A stretch of 64,000 nucleotides of DNA from Micromonospora aurantiaca ATCC 27029 (GTDB taxonomy: Bacteria; Actinomycetota; Actinomycetes; Mycobacteriales; Micromonosporaceae): positions 3,418,001 through 3,482,000 of the forward strand of contig NC_014391.1 in assembly GCF_000145235.1 (NCBI RefSeq), written 5' to 3'. This document shows positions 50,934 through 59,505 of the stretch, one piece after another. The first letter of the stretch is position 1. The number at the start of each line of letters is the position of its first letter. The notes beneath the pieces were generated by a model. It ran no database searches, was not told the origin of the DNA, and worked only from the letters and a program-made list of their open reading frames with translations. The position numbers and the translations under genes are program-made.

Positions 50934-52901
50934 TCATGAACGGTCCTGACCGCCGGTCATCCCGAGTGCGGCGTCGAGCCGGTCCAGGTGCACGGCGACC
51001 GGCCCGACGGTGAGCAGGCCACTACCCGCCCCGGCCAGTTCGTCCACGGCCGGGGCGAGCGCGGACCGTGCCCGGAGCATCGCGTCCCGGTCGCCCAGCG
51101 CTACGGCGGCCCGCGCGGTCAGGCACCACAGCGCCTCCATGAGCAGGTCACGCGGTGGCGCCGGGGTGCGCCGCAATGCCTTGGCGGCCTCCTCGCGCCG
51201 GCCGTCGGCGAGCAGGAGCAGCGGGCGGGCCCAGGGCGCGTACGGGCCCCAGTCCGTGTCCGCCGGGAAGACGGCCGGCAGGTCGTGCCACACCCGCAGG
51301 CAGAGCAGCGCCAGCGGCGCCAGCCCGCGTTCCACGCCGGGCATGCCGCAGCCGGCCAGTCCGGTCGCCCACGACCGGTACGCCGCCTCCGCGTCCGGGT
51401 ACGCGGCTCCGGTGGCGGCGGTCCGCATGGCCCGGTAGCCGCCGGTGAACACGCCGACGAGCGGACTCTCGTGCCGGGCGGCGAGCCGGTCCGCCGCCTC
51501 GGCGTGCGCGTCGGCGGTGGTGAAGTCGGCGAGCGCGCTCCGCGCCTGCACCCGGATCAGATGTCCGAGGATCTCCACTGTCGCCAGGCCGTGCCGCGCC
51601 GCGAGCGCGACCAGTTCGGTGCCGATCCCGTCCCGCTCGGCGGCCAGCCCCGCGCGGTGGAACGTCTGCATGTACACGCCGTTGAGGGCCTGGGCCAGCA
51701 GCGCCGGGTCGGCCACCCGCCGGGCGATCGCCTCCGCCTCCCGCGCGGCCTCGGCGGGGCGCGGCGACGCCGTACCGCGGGACTCGATGGCGACGGTGGC
51801 CAGCAGCCGGGCGCGGGTCGCCTCCGGCGCGTCCGGGCCCAGCCCGGCGAGGGCCCGCTCCGCCGCCGCGACGACCCGGGCCGCCTGCGCCGGGTCGTCC
51901 GAGCGGGTCCAGATCGCGGGTACGTCGTACCCGCCGATGACCCGCGCGGTGAACTCCGGGTCGCCCAGCTGCTCGGCCGCGGTGATGGCCGCCTCGCGCT
52001 GGTCCCGGGCGGCCTCCAGTCCGCCCGGCCCGGTCACCGCGAGGCTGCGCAGCAGCCCGACAGTGGACTCCAGCCGGGCCCGCGCGCCGGGCACCACACT
52101 GCGCTCGTACGCCGCCGCGGTCTCCGCCCAGACCCGCGCCGGGCCGGTCGGTTCGGGTTCGGCCTGGCGCAGCAGGTCGGTCTCCAGCCGCCGCAGCCGC
52201 GGTCCGGGGTCGAGTCCGAGCTGGTCGCGCAGCAGTTCCCGGGCGCGGCGCAGCACGGCGAGCGCGTCGGCCTGCCGCCCGGCCCGGTAGAGCGCCGACG
52301 CCAGCAGCGCCCACCCGTCCTCCCGCCACGGGTACGCGGCGACGTGGGCGTCGAGATCGGGTACGGCGTCGGCGGCCCGGTCCAGCGCCAGCAGCGCCTC
52401 GGCCCGCCGCTCGACGGCTGTCAGCCGGATCTGGTCCAGCCGGGACCGCTCGGCGTGCGCCCACGGCTGGTCGAAGTCGGCGTACGCGGGTCCGCGCCAC
52501 CAGCCCAGCGCCTCGTCGAGCCGGTCCAGCGCGGCCCGGGGCAGCGCGTCGGCCGCTGCGGTGACCGTGTCCTCGAACCGCCAGGCGTCGACGGTGTCCG
52601 GGTCGGCGCGCAGCGCGTACCCCGGTCCGTCGGTGACCAGCAGCCGGGCCGGCTCGCGTGGCGGACGGTGCGGTTCCAGGCGGCGGCGCAGCGCCGCGAC
52701 GAACGTGCGGACCGCGCCCACCCCGCCGGGCGGCGGGTCGTCCCACAGGTCGTCGACGATCTGCCCGACCGGCACGGTCCGGCCCCGGGCGGCGACCAGC
52801 CGCGCCAGCACGGCCCGGTGCCGGGGCCCCTTCAGGTCGACCGGCGCACCCGCGTCGTCCCAGGCCGTGACCGGACCCAGCACACCGAAACCGACAGGCA
52901 C
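50934..52901 (-). CDS. SARP/AfsR-type transcriptional activator with BTAD domain
   Basis: A 655-residue regulator. Residues about 5-95 form the OmpR-like winged helix (FGVLGPVTAWDDAGAPVDL, VDDLWDDPPPGGVGAVRTFVAALRRRLEP). Residues about 96-245 form the bacterial transcriptional activator domain (BTAD), with EALGWWRGPAYADF and WREDGWALLASALYRAGRQADAL. A long TPR-like helical region follows, with no AAA ATPase. GTG 52901 is chosen because GAGGAGG precedes it by 5 bases; an upstream GTG at 52925 lacks this. No biosynthetic cluster lies nearby, so the target is unknown. Confidence 0.85.
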   Translation of the reverse strand: MPVGFGVLGPVTAWDDAGAPVDLKGPRHRAVLARLVAARGRTVPVGQIVDDLWDDPPPGGVGAVRTFVAALRRRLEPHRPPREPARLLVTDGPGYALRADPDTVDAWRFEDTVTAAADALPRAALDRLDEALGWWRGPAYADFDQPWAHAERSRLDQIRLTAVERRAEALLALDRAADAVPDLDAHVAAYPWREDGWALLASALYRAGRQADALAVLRRARELLRDQLGLDPGPRLRRLETDLLRQAEPEPTGPARVWAETAAAYERSVVPGARARLESTVGLLRSLAVTGPGGLEAARDQREAAITAAEQLGDPEFTARVIGGYDVPAIWTRSDDPAQAARVVAAAERALAGLGPDAPEATRARLLATVAIESRGTASPRPAEAAREAEAIARRVADPALLAQALNGVYMQTFHRAGLAAERDGIGTELVALAARHGLATVEILGHLIRVQARSALADFTTADAHAEAADRLAARHESPLVGVFTGGYRAMRTAATGAAYPDAEAAYRSWATGLAGCGMPGVERGLAPLALLCLRVWHDLPAVFPADTDWGPYAPWARPLLLLADGRREEAAKALRRTPAPPRDLLMEALWCLTARAAVALGDRDAMLRARSALAPAVDELAGAGSGLLTVGPVAVHLDRLDAALGMTGGQDRS

Positions 52902-52999
52902 CGACCCCTCCTCGACCCGGGTCACCGTATCGCGCTCATCGGTTGCTCATCCGGCGCCGCCACGCTGGACCGGTACGACGAGACGAAAGAGGGATCGAG

Positions 53000-53878
53000 A
53001 TGAGCACCACCATCGCGGGATTCGACTACCAGCGCGTTCCGGTCGCCGGGGACGTGGCGCTGAACGTGGCGGTGGGTGGCTCCGGCAGCCCGGTCGTGCT
53101 GCTGCACGGCTTCCCGCAGACGCACCTGATGTGGCGGCACGTCGCCGCCGACCTCGCAGCCGAGCACACGGTGATCTGCCCGGACCTGCGCGGCTACGGC
53201 GCCAGCGACAAGCCGGCCGCCGCCACCGAGGACACGTACGCCAAGCGGACCATGGCCGCCGACGTGGTGGCGCTGGCCCGCGCGCTCGGACACGAGCGGT
53301 TCGCGCTCGCCGGGCACGACCGGGGCGCCCTGGTGGCGGTCCGGGCCGGCCTGGACCACCCGGACGCGGTCACCCACCTGGCGTCGCTTGATGTGCTGCC
53401 CACCCTCGACATGTGGGACGTGCTGCACGGCGCCTCCGCCTCGGTGGCGTTCCACCTCTACCTGATGGCCCAGCCGCCCGGCCTGCCCGAGACGATGATC
53501 GCGGCGAGCGCCGACGCGTTCTTCGGGCACTTCCTGGACGCCTGGGCCGGTGACCCGGCGGCCATGCCGGCGGAGGTGCGCGCCGAGTACCTGCGTGCCT
53601 CCCGGGAGGCGGTCGACTCGATCGTCGCCGACTACCGGGCGTCGGCCGGGATCGACGTGGCGCACGACCGGGCGGACCGGGACGCCGGGCGGCAGCTGAC
53701 CATGCCGGTCACCGTCATCCAGCAGGACTGGGGCGCCGCGCTGGGCTACGACGCGGCGGCGGTGTGGCGGGCCTGGGCACCGGACCTGGAGCACCGCACC
53801 ACCACGGCCGGGCACTTCATGGCCGAGGAGGCACCCGGCGAGATCGCCGGGGCGCTGCGCGCGCTGCTCAAGCGGTAG
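53000..53878 (+). CDS. Alpha/beta hydrolase, haloacetate/fluoroacetate dehalogenase-like
   Basis: A 292-residue hydrolase. HGFPQTHLMWRHVA (oxyanion), DLRGYGASDKP, LAGHDRGALVAVRAG with nucleophile Asp near residue 112, and the C-terminal AGHFMAEEAP with the catalytic His are all typical of fluoroacetate dehalogenases and soluble epoxide hydrolases. An Asp nucleophile in GHDRG rather than Ser supports that branch. ATG 53000 is preceded by AAAGAGGG. It is divergent from the SARP gene. Confidence 0.85.
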   Translation: MSTTIAGFDYQRVPVAGDVALNVAVGGSGSPVVLLHGFPQTHLMWRHVAADLAAEHTVICPDLRGYGASDKPAAATEDTYAKRTMAADVVALARALGHERFALAGHDRGALVAVRAGLDHPDAVTHLASLDVLPTLDMWDVLHGASASVAFHLYLMAQPPGLPETMIAASADAFFGHFLDAWAGDPAAMPAEVRAEYLRASREAVDSIVADYRASAGIDVAHDRADRDAGRQLTMPVTVIQQDWGAALGYDAAAVWRAWAPDLEHRTTTAGHFMAEEAPGEIAGALRALLKR

Positions 53879-53884
53879 GTACGG

Positions 53885-53913
53885 CGGTCCGGGCGCGCGC
53901 GGCGCCCGGACCG
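53885..53913. terminator. Bidirectional terminator hairpin
   Basis: CGGTCCGGGCGC pairs perfectly with GCGCCCGGACCG over a 5-base loop GCGCG. It lies between the stops of the dehalogenase-like gene and the leftward ABC permease, so it can terminate both. Confidence 0.8.
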
Positions 53914-53928
53914 TCCGCCCCCGTCCGC

Positions 53929-54900
53929 TCAGCCGGCCCGTCTCCGGACGTGCCACAGGCCGAGCGCCGCCAGCAGACCGGCCGCGCCGAGGTGGAGCGC
54001 CAGCTCGATCCACTGGAACGCCCAGAACCGGCGGTTCGGCTGGTAGGCCAGGTCCACGTGCAGGTCGAGCGCGCCGAGACAGACCGCCGTGTCGCCGAAC
54101 GTGCCGGTGGCGCCGGTACGCGGCGGATCGCGGAAACAGGTGCCGAACGCCTCGTCGGAGAGCTGACGCCCGTCGGCGGTCCGCAGCGGGCTGATGTCGG
54201 TGACCCAGGCGCCCGGCACGTCCAGCCCGCCGACCACAGGGGAGCCGGTGATGCTGCCCAGGTTGCGGGCCCGGTTGACGGTGTCGGCGGTCATCGGCAC
54301 GGTGATGCGCTCCGGCGGCAGGTAGTGCGGGCGCAGCAGGTTCGGCACCGCGAGCTGCACCACGACCACGGCCAGGAACACCACTGCCATCGCCGGCAGG
54401 GTGCGGCGCAGCAGCAGCCCGGCGACCACGCCGAGGACGAGGCCGAACACCGCGTACCCGACCGGTGCGACGCCGCGCGCGCCGAACAGCACGGTGCTGA
54501 ACCGGTCGCCGGCGACCCGGTCGACGGGCGAGGCCGCCCAGGTCAGCAGCGCACCGAGCACACCGGCGACGAGCGCGGCGGCGGCCGAGAGCACGGCGAG
54601 CTTGACCGCCAGCCAGCGGCGGCGGGGCACGCTCTGGTTCCACACCAGCCGGTGCGTGCCCTGCTCCAGTTCCCGGGCGACGAGCGGCGCGCCCCAGAAG
54701 GCCCCGATCAGCGCGGGCACCAGCGCGAAGCCGCCGGCGAGGAACAGCATCGTCTGCGCGTACCGGTCGGGCAGCCGGGCCGGATCCGGTACGGCGCGGA
54801 TGTCCGCGCCGAGGCGCAGCAGGTAGGCGCCGGCCAGCACCAGCAGGGCGGCGCCGACGAGCGCCGGGAGGCGGAACTGCCGCACCGTCATCCGGATCAT
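53929..54900 (-). CDS. ABC transporter permease (ABC-2 type)
   Basis: A 323-residue membrane protein with about six hydrophobic helices. GAPLVARELEQGTHRLVWNQS near residue 70 is the motif of ABC-2 permeases of the antibiotic and bacteriocin exporter type. A larger external loop precedes the last helix. ATG 54898-54900 overlaps the ATPase stop as ATGA. It works with the next gene upstream. Substrate unknown; a divergent two-component system may control it. Confidence 0.85.
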   Translation of the reverse strand: MIRMTVRQFRLPALVGAALLVLAGAYLLRLGADIRAVPDPARLPDRYAQTMLFLAGGFALVPALIGAFWGAPLVARELEQGTHRLVWNQSVPRRRWLAVKLAVLSAAAALVAGVLGALLTWAASPVDRVAGDRFSTVLFGARGVAPVGYAVFGLVLGVVAGLLLRRTLPAMAVVFLAVVVVQLAVPNLLRPHYLPPERITVPMTADTVNRARNLGSITGSPVVGGLDVPGAWVTDISPLRTADGRQLSDEAFGTCFRDPPRTGATGTFGDTAVCLGALDLHVDLAYQPNRRFWAFQWIELALHLGAAGLLAALGLWHVRRRAG

Positions 54901-55730
54901 CGGGTCACCGCCGGGCGAGTGGCGGCCCGGGACAGGTACGCCAGGACCAGTTCCTCCAGAGTGACCGGCGCGCCGTCGCGTACCGCCGGGCCCCGGACCA
55001 CGACGCGGCCGGGCTCGGCCCAGACCACCTCGGCCCCGGCGGGCGCCGCGGCTGTCCGGTGGTGCGTGGCGAGCAGGTCCGGGACCGGACCGGCCACCTG
55101 CACCCGGGCGGCGCAGAGCACGACCAGGTGGTCGCAGACCTGCGCCACATCGCCGAGCAGGTGTGAGGAGAGCACCGCGCCCGCGCCGAGTTCCCGCACG
55201 AAACCGGCCAGCCCGTGCATGAACTCGCGGCGCGCAAGCGGGTCCAGCGCGGCGGCCGGCTCGTCGAGGATCAGCAGCTCGGGGCGTTTCGCGGCGGCCA
55301 GCGCGAGGGCCAGTTGCGCGCGCTGGCCGCCGGAGAGCCGGCCCGCCTTCTGCGCCGGGTCCAGGCCGACCTCGTCGACGCGCCGCCGGGCCAGCGTCGA
55401 GTCCCAGGACGGGTTCAGCCATGCGCCCATCCGCAGGTGCTCGGCGACGGTGAGGGAGGCGTAGACCGGCGTGTCCTGGGCGACGAAACCGACCCGGGCC
55501 AGGTGCGCGGCGTCGGCGGCCGGTGGCGAGCCGAGCACCGTCAACGTGCCCGAGGTCGGCGCGATCAGCCCGCAGGCCAGTTGCAGCAGCGTGGACTTTC
55601 CGGCGCCGTTGGGGCCGACCAGGCCGACCACGTGCCCGCGCGGAACGCTCAGGTCGCAGTCGGCAAGCGCGGTCCGGCGGCCGTACCGTTTGGTCAGCCG
55701 CTCGGCGTGCAGGGCGAGTGGTGGATGCAT
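54897..55730 (-). CDS. ABC transporter ATP-binding protein
   Basis: A 277-residue ATPase. Walker A is GLVGPNGAGKSTLLQLA, the signature is RLSGGQRAQLALALA, Walker B is ELLILDEPAAALDPLAR, and the His switch is VLSSHLLGD. ATG 55730 (MHPPLALHAERL) is chosen because AGGA precedes it; upstream in-frame ATGs (up to 55766) have no clear site, so the start is uncertain. It drives the permease encoded in the next gene and is divergent from a sensor kinase. Confidence 0.85.
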   Translation of the reverse strand: MHPPLALHAERLTKRYGRRTALADCDLSVPRGHVVGLVGPNGAGKSTLLQLACGLIAPTSGTLTVLGSPPAADAAHLARVGFVAQDTPVYASLTVAEHLRMGAWLNPSWDSTLARRRVDEVGLDPAQKAGRLSGGQRAQLALALAAAKRPELLILDEPAAALDPLARREFMHGLAGFVRELGAGAVLSSHLLGDVAQVCDHLVVLCAARVQVAGPVPDLLATHHRTAAAPAGAEVVWAEPGRVVVRGPAVRDGAPVTLEELVLAYLSRAATRPAVTR

Positions 55731-55848
55731 GCGGCTCATCCTGGGCATGTCCGGACCGGCGGGCATCGGTCCGGAGCAGGGTCCGGCGCGCGGCGGACCC
55801 TACTTTCGGCCGGTTCGGCCCGGCCCGCGATCTCCTAGCGTGCTGGGC

Positions 55849-56976
55849 ATGGCTACCGAACGGCTCACCCGGGTTGCGGCGACGGCGGGGCTCGCCGTGG
55901 TGCTGCTCGCCGCGATCGGCGTCCAGGCGGTGGCGGTCGCCGCGAGCTGGGGTCTGCGGTACTGGCTCCCCGGCGGCGCGGCCGCCGTCGTGGTCGGCGT
56001 GCTGGCTCTGGTACGCCATCGGCAGCGCGTCGTCACGGCCACTGCCGGACTCGCCGTCGCCGGGTCGACAGTCGCCGCGGCCCGGCTGTTCGACCTGCCC
56101 ACCGAGCCGGGGCCGGCGCTGGCGCTGGCGTCGGCCGTCCTGGTCGGATCGGCGGTGCGCGCGCTGCCGCCGCTGCCCGCCGGCCTGATCGCCGCAGGTG
56201 GTCTCGTGGTGGCGGCCGGGGCGTGGGCGGCGGCCCGGCCGGGGGCGGGCGGGTCCGGGGTGGTGTCGCTCAACGGGCTGTGCTGGCTCGGCGGGGTCGT
56301 CGCGGGGCTCACGCTGCGGCTGCTCGACGAGCGGGCCCGGGCCGCGGCCGAGCGGGTACGCCGCGACGAGCGGCTGGAGCTGGCCCGGGAGCTGCACGAC
56401 GTGGTGGCGCACCACGTCACCGGCATGGTGGTGCAGGCGCAGGCCGCCCACCTGGTCGGGCGGCGGGATCCGGCGCGCGCCACGGAGTCGCTGGCCGGCA
56501 TCGAGGCGGCCGGCGGCGAGGCGCTGCGGGCCATGCGCCGCCTGGTCGGGGTGCTGCGCGACACCGCCGACGCGCCGCCGGCCTCGGCCGGTACCGAGCA
56601 GATCGAGGAACTGGTCGAGCGGTTCCGCCGGCAGGGCCCGCCGGTGCGGCTGCGGCTGCCGGGGGAGACGGCCTGGCCGCCGGAGGTCACCAGCACCGTG
56701 CACCGGATCGTCCGGGAGGCGCTGACGAACGTGGCCCGCCACGCCCCGCACGCCGGCCAGGTCACCGTGGACGTGTCGCAGGAGCCGGACGCGGTGGTGG
56801 TCGAGGTGACCGACGACGCGTCCGGCGTTTCCGCCGTTTCCGCCGAGCAGCGGGGCGGATACGGCCTGATCGGCCTGCGCGAGCGGGTCGAGGCCCTCGG
56901 CGGCACGCTGCGCGCCGGTCCCCGCCCCGGCGCCGGGTGGTCGGTGCGGGCGGTAGTGCCGCACGGGAGGGCGTGA
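55849..56976 (+). CDS. Sensor histidine kinase (HisKA_3 type)
   Basis: A 375-residue kinase. Four to five membrane helices span residues about 10-150. The dimerisation motif LELARELHDVVAHHVTGMVV (His near residue 182) follows, and the ATPase domain has VHRIVREALTNVARHA and GGYGLIGLRERVEALGGTL. ATG 55849 is the start. The response regulator follows with a TGATG overlap. It is divergent from the ABC exporter, which it probably controls in answer to a membrane-active compound. Confidence 0.9.
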   Translation: MATERLTRVAATAGLAVVLLAAIGVQAVAVAASWGLRYWLPGGAAAVVVGVLALVRHRQRVVTATAGLAVAGSTVAAARLFDLPTEPGPALALASAVLVGSAVRALPPLPAGLIAAGGLVVAAGAWAAARPGAGGSGVVSLNGLCWLGGVVAGLTLRLLDERARAAAERVRRDERLELARELHDVVAHHVTGMVVQAQAAHLVGRRDPARATESLAGIEAAGGEALRAMRRLVGVLRDTADAPPASAGTEQIEELVERFRRQGPPVRLRLPGETAWPPEVTSTVHRIVREALTNVARHAPHAGQVTVDVSQEPDAVVVEVTDDASGVSAVSAEQRGGYGLIGLRERVEALGGTLRAGPRPGAGWSVRAVVPHGRA

Positions 56977-57623
56977 TGACGATCCGGGTGCTGCTCGCCG
57001 ACGACCAGGCGATGGTCCGCGGCGGGCTGCGGCTGATCCTGGAGGACCAGCCCGACATCACAGTGGTCGCCGAGGCGGCCGACGGCGTCGACGCGGTGGC
57101 CCAGGCCCGCCGGCTGCGCCCGGACGTCTGCCTGGTGGACATCCGGATGCCGCGGCTCGACGGGCTCCAGGTGACGCGGGCGCTCGCCGGGCCCGAGGTG
57201 GCCGACCCGCTGCGGGTCGTCGTGGTCACCACGTTCGACCTGGACGAGTACGTCTACGGCGCGCTGCGCGGGGGAGCGGCCGGGTTCCTGCTCAAGGACG
57301 CCGGACCGGCGCTGCTGGTGGAGGCGGTCCGGGCGGCGTACCAGGGTGACGCGCTCGTGTCCCCGTCGGTGACGGTCCGGCTGCTGCGGCACCTGACCCC
57401 GCCCGCGCCGCCCCGCGACGAGCGCCGTCCGGCGCTGTCCGAGCGGGAGATCGAGGTGGTACGGGAGATCGCCCGGGGCCGGACGAACCTGGAGATCGGC
57501 GCGGAGCTGTTCATCTCGCTGAGCACCGTGAAGAGCCACGTGTCGGCGGTGCAGACGAAGCTCGGCCTGCGGAACCGTACCGAGATCGCGGTCTGGGCCT
57601 GGGAGCACCGCGTGGTCGACTGA
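56976..57623 (+). CDS. NarL/FixJ-type response regulator
   Basis: A 215-residue regulator. The receiver domain has D9-D10, VCLVDIRMPRLDG with the phosphoacceptor Asp near 54, and GFLLKDAGPALL. The LuxR HTH is LSEREIEVVREIARGRTNLEIGAELF, then LSTVKSHVSAVQTKLGLR. ATG 56976 shares bases with the kinase TGA. It is paired with that kinase and probably controls the divergent ABC exporter genes. Confidence 0.95.
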   Translation: MTIRVLLADDQAMVRGGLRLILEDQPDITVVAEAADGVDAVAQARRLRPDVCLVDIRMPRLDGLQVTRALAGPEVADPLRVVVVTTFDLDEYVYGALRGGAAGFLLKDAGPALLVEAVRAAYQGDALVSPSVTVRLLRHLTPPAPPRDERRPALSEREIEVVREIARGRTNLEIGAELFISLSTVKSHVSAVQTKLGLRNRTEIAVWAWEHRVVD

Positions 57624-57637
57624 AACGTTGGCGGACG

Positions 57638-57662
57638 CGCTACCGTACGTTGTACGTTAGCG
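57638..57662. promoter_or_regulatory. Palindromic operator in front of the DrrAB-type exporter
   Basis: CGCTAnCGTAC-GTT-GTACGnTAGCG: the arms are 11 bp with one mismatch around a 3-base centre. It lies 27 bases before the GTG of the ATPase gene and 15 bases after the response regulator stop. The size and symmetry suit a TetR- or PadR-type repressor that shuts the exporter off; no candidate regulator lies next to it. Confidence 0.6.
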
Positions 57663-57689
57663 GCCGTCGTCAACGGAGGGGGCACAGTC

Positions 57690-58658
57690 GTGGAACACGC
57701 GATCCTGGCGGAGGGCCTGCGCAAGCGATACGGGGACACCGTCGCGCTCGACGGATTCGACCTGCGGGTGCGACCGGGCACCGTGTGCGGGCTGCTCGGC
57801 CCGAACGGGGCGGGCAAGACCACAGCCGTCCGCATCCTGGCCACGCTGCTGCGCTTCGACGCCGGGCGGGCCGAGGTCGCCGGCTTCGACGTGGCGGGAC
57901 AGGCCGACCGGGTGCGCCACCGCATCGGTCTGGTCGGGCAGCACCCCGCTGTGGACGAGGCACTGAGCGGGCGGGAGAACCTGGTGATCTTCGGCCGCCT
58001 GTTCCACCTGGACCGGGCCGGGGCGAGGCGGCGCGCCACCGAACTGCTCGACCGGTTCGGGCTCGCCGACGCCGGCGGGCGGCCGGTACGCACGTACTCC
58101 GGTGGCATGCGCCGCCGCCTCGACCTGGCCGCCGGGATGATCCTCGCGCCGTCGGTGCTGTTCCTCGACGAGCCGACCACGGCGCTGGACCCGCGCGGGC
58201 GCAACGAGGTGTGGGAGGCGGTACGCGACCTGGTACGCGGCGGCACCACGGTGCTGCTGACCACGCAGTACCTGGACGAGGCCGACCAGCTCGCCGACCG
58301 CGTCTGCGTGCTCGACGCCGGCCGGGTGATCGCCGAGGGCACACCTGACGCGCTCAAGTCCCGGCTCGGCGGCGACCGGATCGAACTGGTCGTCCGCGAC
58401 GCCGCCGACCTGGCCACAGCCGCCGGGCGGTTGCGCGCCGTCGCCCTTGCCGAACCGGCAGCCGATCCGGACCGCCGGGCGGTCAGCGCCCAGGTCGGCG
58501 ACCGGGCCGGCGCGCTGACCGAGGTGCTGCGCGCGCTGGACGCCGACGGCGTGGACGTGGCCGACGTGGCGTTGCGGCGGCCCACACTGGACGAGGTGTT
58601 CCTCCAGCTCACCGGCGTGCCGTCCGCCGCTCGGACCGGTGTGGAGGTGACCGGGTGA
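57690..58658 (+). CDS. ABC exporter ATPase, DrrA-like
   Basis: A 322-residue ATPase with Walker A GLLGPNGAGKTTAVRIL (about residues 32-48), signature TYSGGMRRRLDLAAGM, Walker B SVLFLDEPTTALDPRGR, H-loop TTQYLDEADQLADR and a C-terminal dimer domain ending DEVFLQLTG, typical of daunorubicin-type exporters. GTG 57690 has GGAGGGGG upstream. Its stop overlaps the permease start (GTGA). It is probably a drug or lipid exporter. The substrate is unknown. Confidence 0.9.
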   Translation: MEHAILAEGLRKRYGDTVALDGFDLRVRPGTVCGLLGPNGAGKTTAVRILATLLRFDAGRAEVAGFDVAGQADRVRHRIGLVGQHPAVDEALSGRENLVIFGRLFHLDRAGARRRATELLDRFGLADAGGRPVRTYSGGMRRRLDLAAGMILAPSVLFLDEPTTALDPRGRNEVWEAVRDLVRGGTTVLLTTQYLDEADQLADRVCVLDAGRVIAEGTPDALKSRLGGDRIELVVRDAADLATAAGRLRAVALAEPAADPDRRAVSAQVGDRAGALTEVLRALDADGVDVADVALRRPTLDEVFLQLTGVPSAARTGVEVTG

Positions 58659-59464
58659 CCGCGACCGTGACCCCGGCCCGGCGCGCGTCGCTGGCCGGTG
58701 ACGGCCTGACGCTGACCGGGCGTGCGCTGGCGCACTGGCGGCGCGAGCCCGGCCCGCTGGTCGGCTCGCTGGGCTTCGACATCCTGATGGTGCTGATGTT
58801 CGCGTACCTGTTCGGCGGCGCGCTCCAGGTGCCCGGCGGCGGCAGCTACCGCGAGTTCCTGATGCCCGGCATGTTCGCCATGACGATGGTCTTCGGCATC
58901 AGCATGACCACCATGGCGGTCTCGGCGGACCTGGAGCGCGGCGTCACCGACCGGCTGCGGTCCATGCCGGTGTCCCGGCTGGCCCCGCTGCTCGGCCGCG
59001 CCGTGGCCGACCTGATGTTCGCGGTGGTGACGCTCGCCGTCATGCTGCTCGTCGGCCTGGCCGTCGGGTGGCGGGCGAGCGGCGACCTCGGTGACACGCT
59101 CGCCGCGTTCGGGCTGATCCTGCTGCTGCGGTTCGCGCTGGTCTGGGTGGGCGTCTTCCTCGGCCTGACCGTGAAGGGGCAGAGTGCGGTCACGGCCGTG
59201 CAGACGCTGGAGTTCCCGCTGGGCTTCCTGTCCAGCGCGTTCGTGGCGCCGTCCACGATGCCCGCGTGGCTGGGCGCGGTCGCCGAGTGGAACCCGCTGT
59301 CCGCGACCGTCGGGGCCACCCGGGAGCTGTTCGGCAACCCCGGGTGGGGCGGCGACTCGTGGGTGGCAGCGCACCACCCGCTGCTGGCGGTGCTCTGGCC
59401 GCTGGCGCTGGTCGCGGTGTTCCTGCCGCTGTCGCTGCGCCGCTACCGGGCGCTGAGCCGCTGA
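58655..59464 (+). CDS. ABC-2 exporter permease, DrrB-like
   Basis: A 269-residue membrane protein with about six helices. Motifs such as FREFLMPGMF-like GGGSYREFLMPGMFA, then DLERGVTDRLRSMPVSRLAPL (the coupling helix region) and LEFPLGFLSSAFVAPSTMP are typical of DrrB-type permeases. GTG 58655 overlaps the ATPase stop. It forms the exporter's membrane part. A strong terminator follows, so the two genes form one transcription unit behind the 57638 operator. Confidence 0.9.
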   Translation: MTATVTPARRASLAGDGLTLTGRALAHWRREPGPLVGSLGFDILMVLMFAYLFGGALQVPGGGSYREFLMPGMFAMTMVFGISMTTMAVSADLERGVTDRLRSMPVSRLAPLLGRAVADLMFAVVTLAVMLLVGLAVGWRASGDLGDTLAAFGLILLLRFALVWVGVFLGLTVKGQSAVTAVQTLEFPLGFLSSAFVAPSTMPAWLGAVAEWNPLSATVGATRELFGNPGWGGDSWVAAHHPLLAVLWPLALVAVFLPLSLRRYRALSR

Positions 59465-59470
59465 ACCGGA

Positions 59471-59499
59471 CCCGGGGGCGGCCGTGCACCGCCCCCGGG
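59471..59499. terminator. Bidirectional terminator hairpin
   Basis: CCCGGGGGCGG pairs perfectly with CCGCCCCCGGG over a 7-base loop, starting 6 bases after the DrrB-type stop and 6 bases before the convergent helR stop. It can end both transcripts. Confidence 0.85.
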
Positions 59500-59505
59500 A
59501 CGCGG

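Noticed and set aside
50934-59464. An antibiotic biosynthetic cluster, given the SARP regulator and exporters
   Set aside because: No synthase, synthetase, precursor peptide or other core biosynthetic gene is present; the regulator and transporters stand among unrelated genes.
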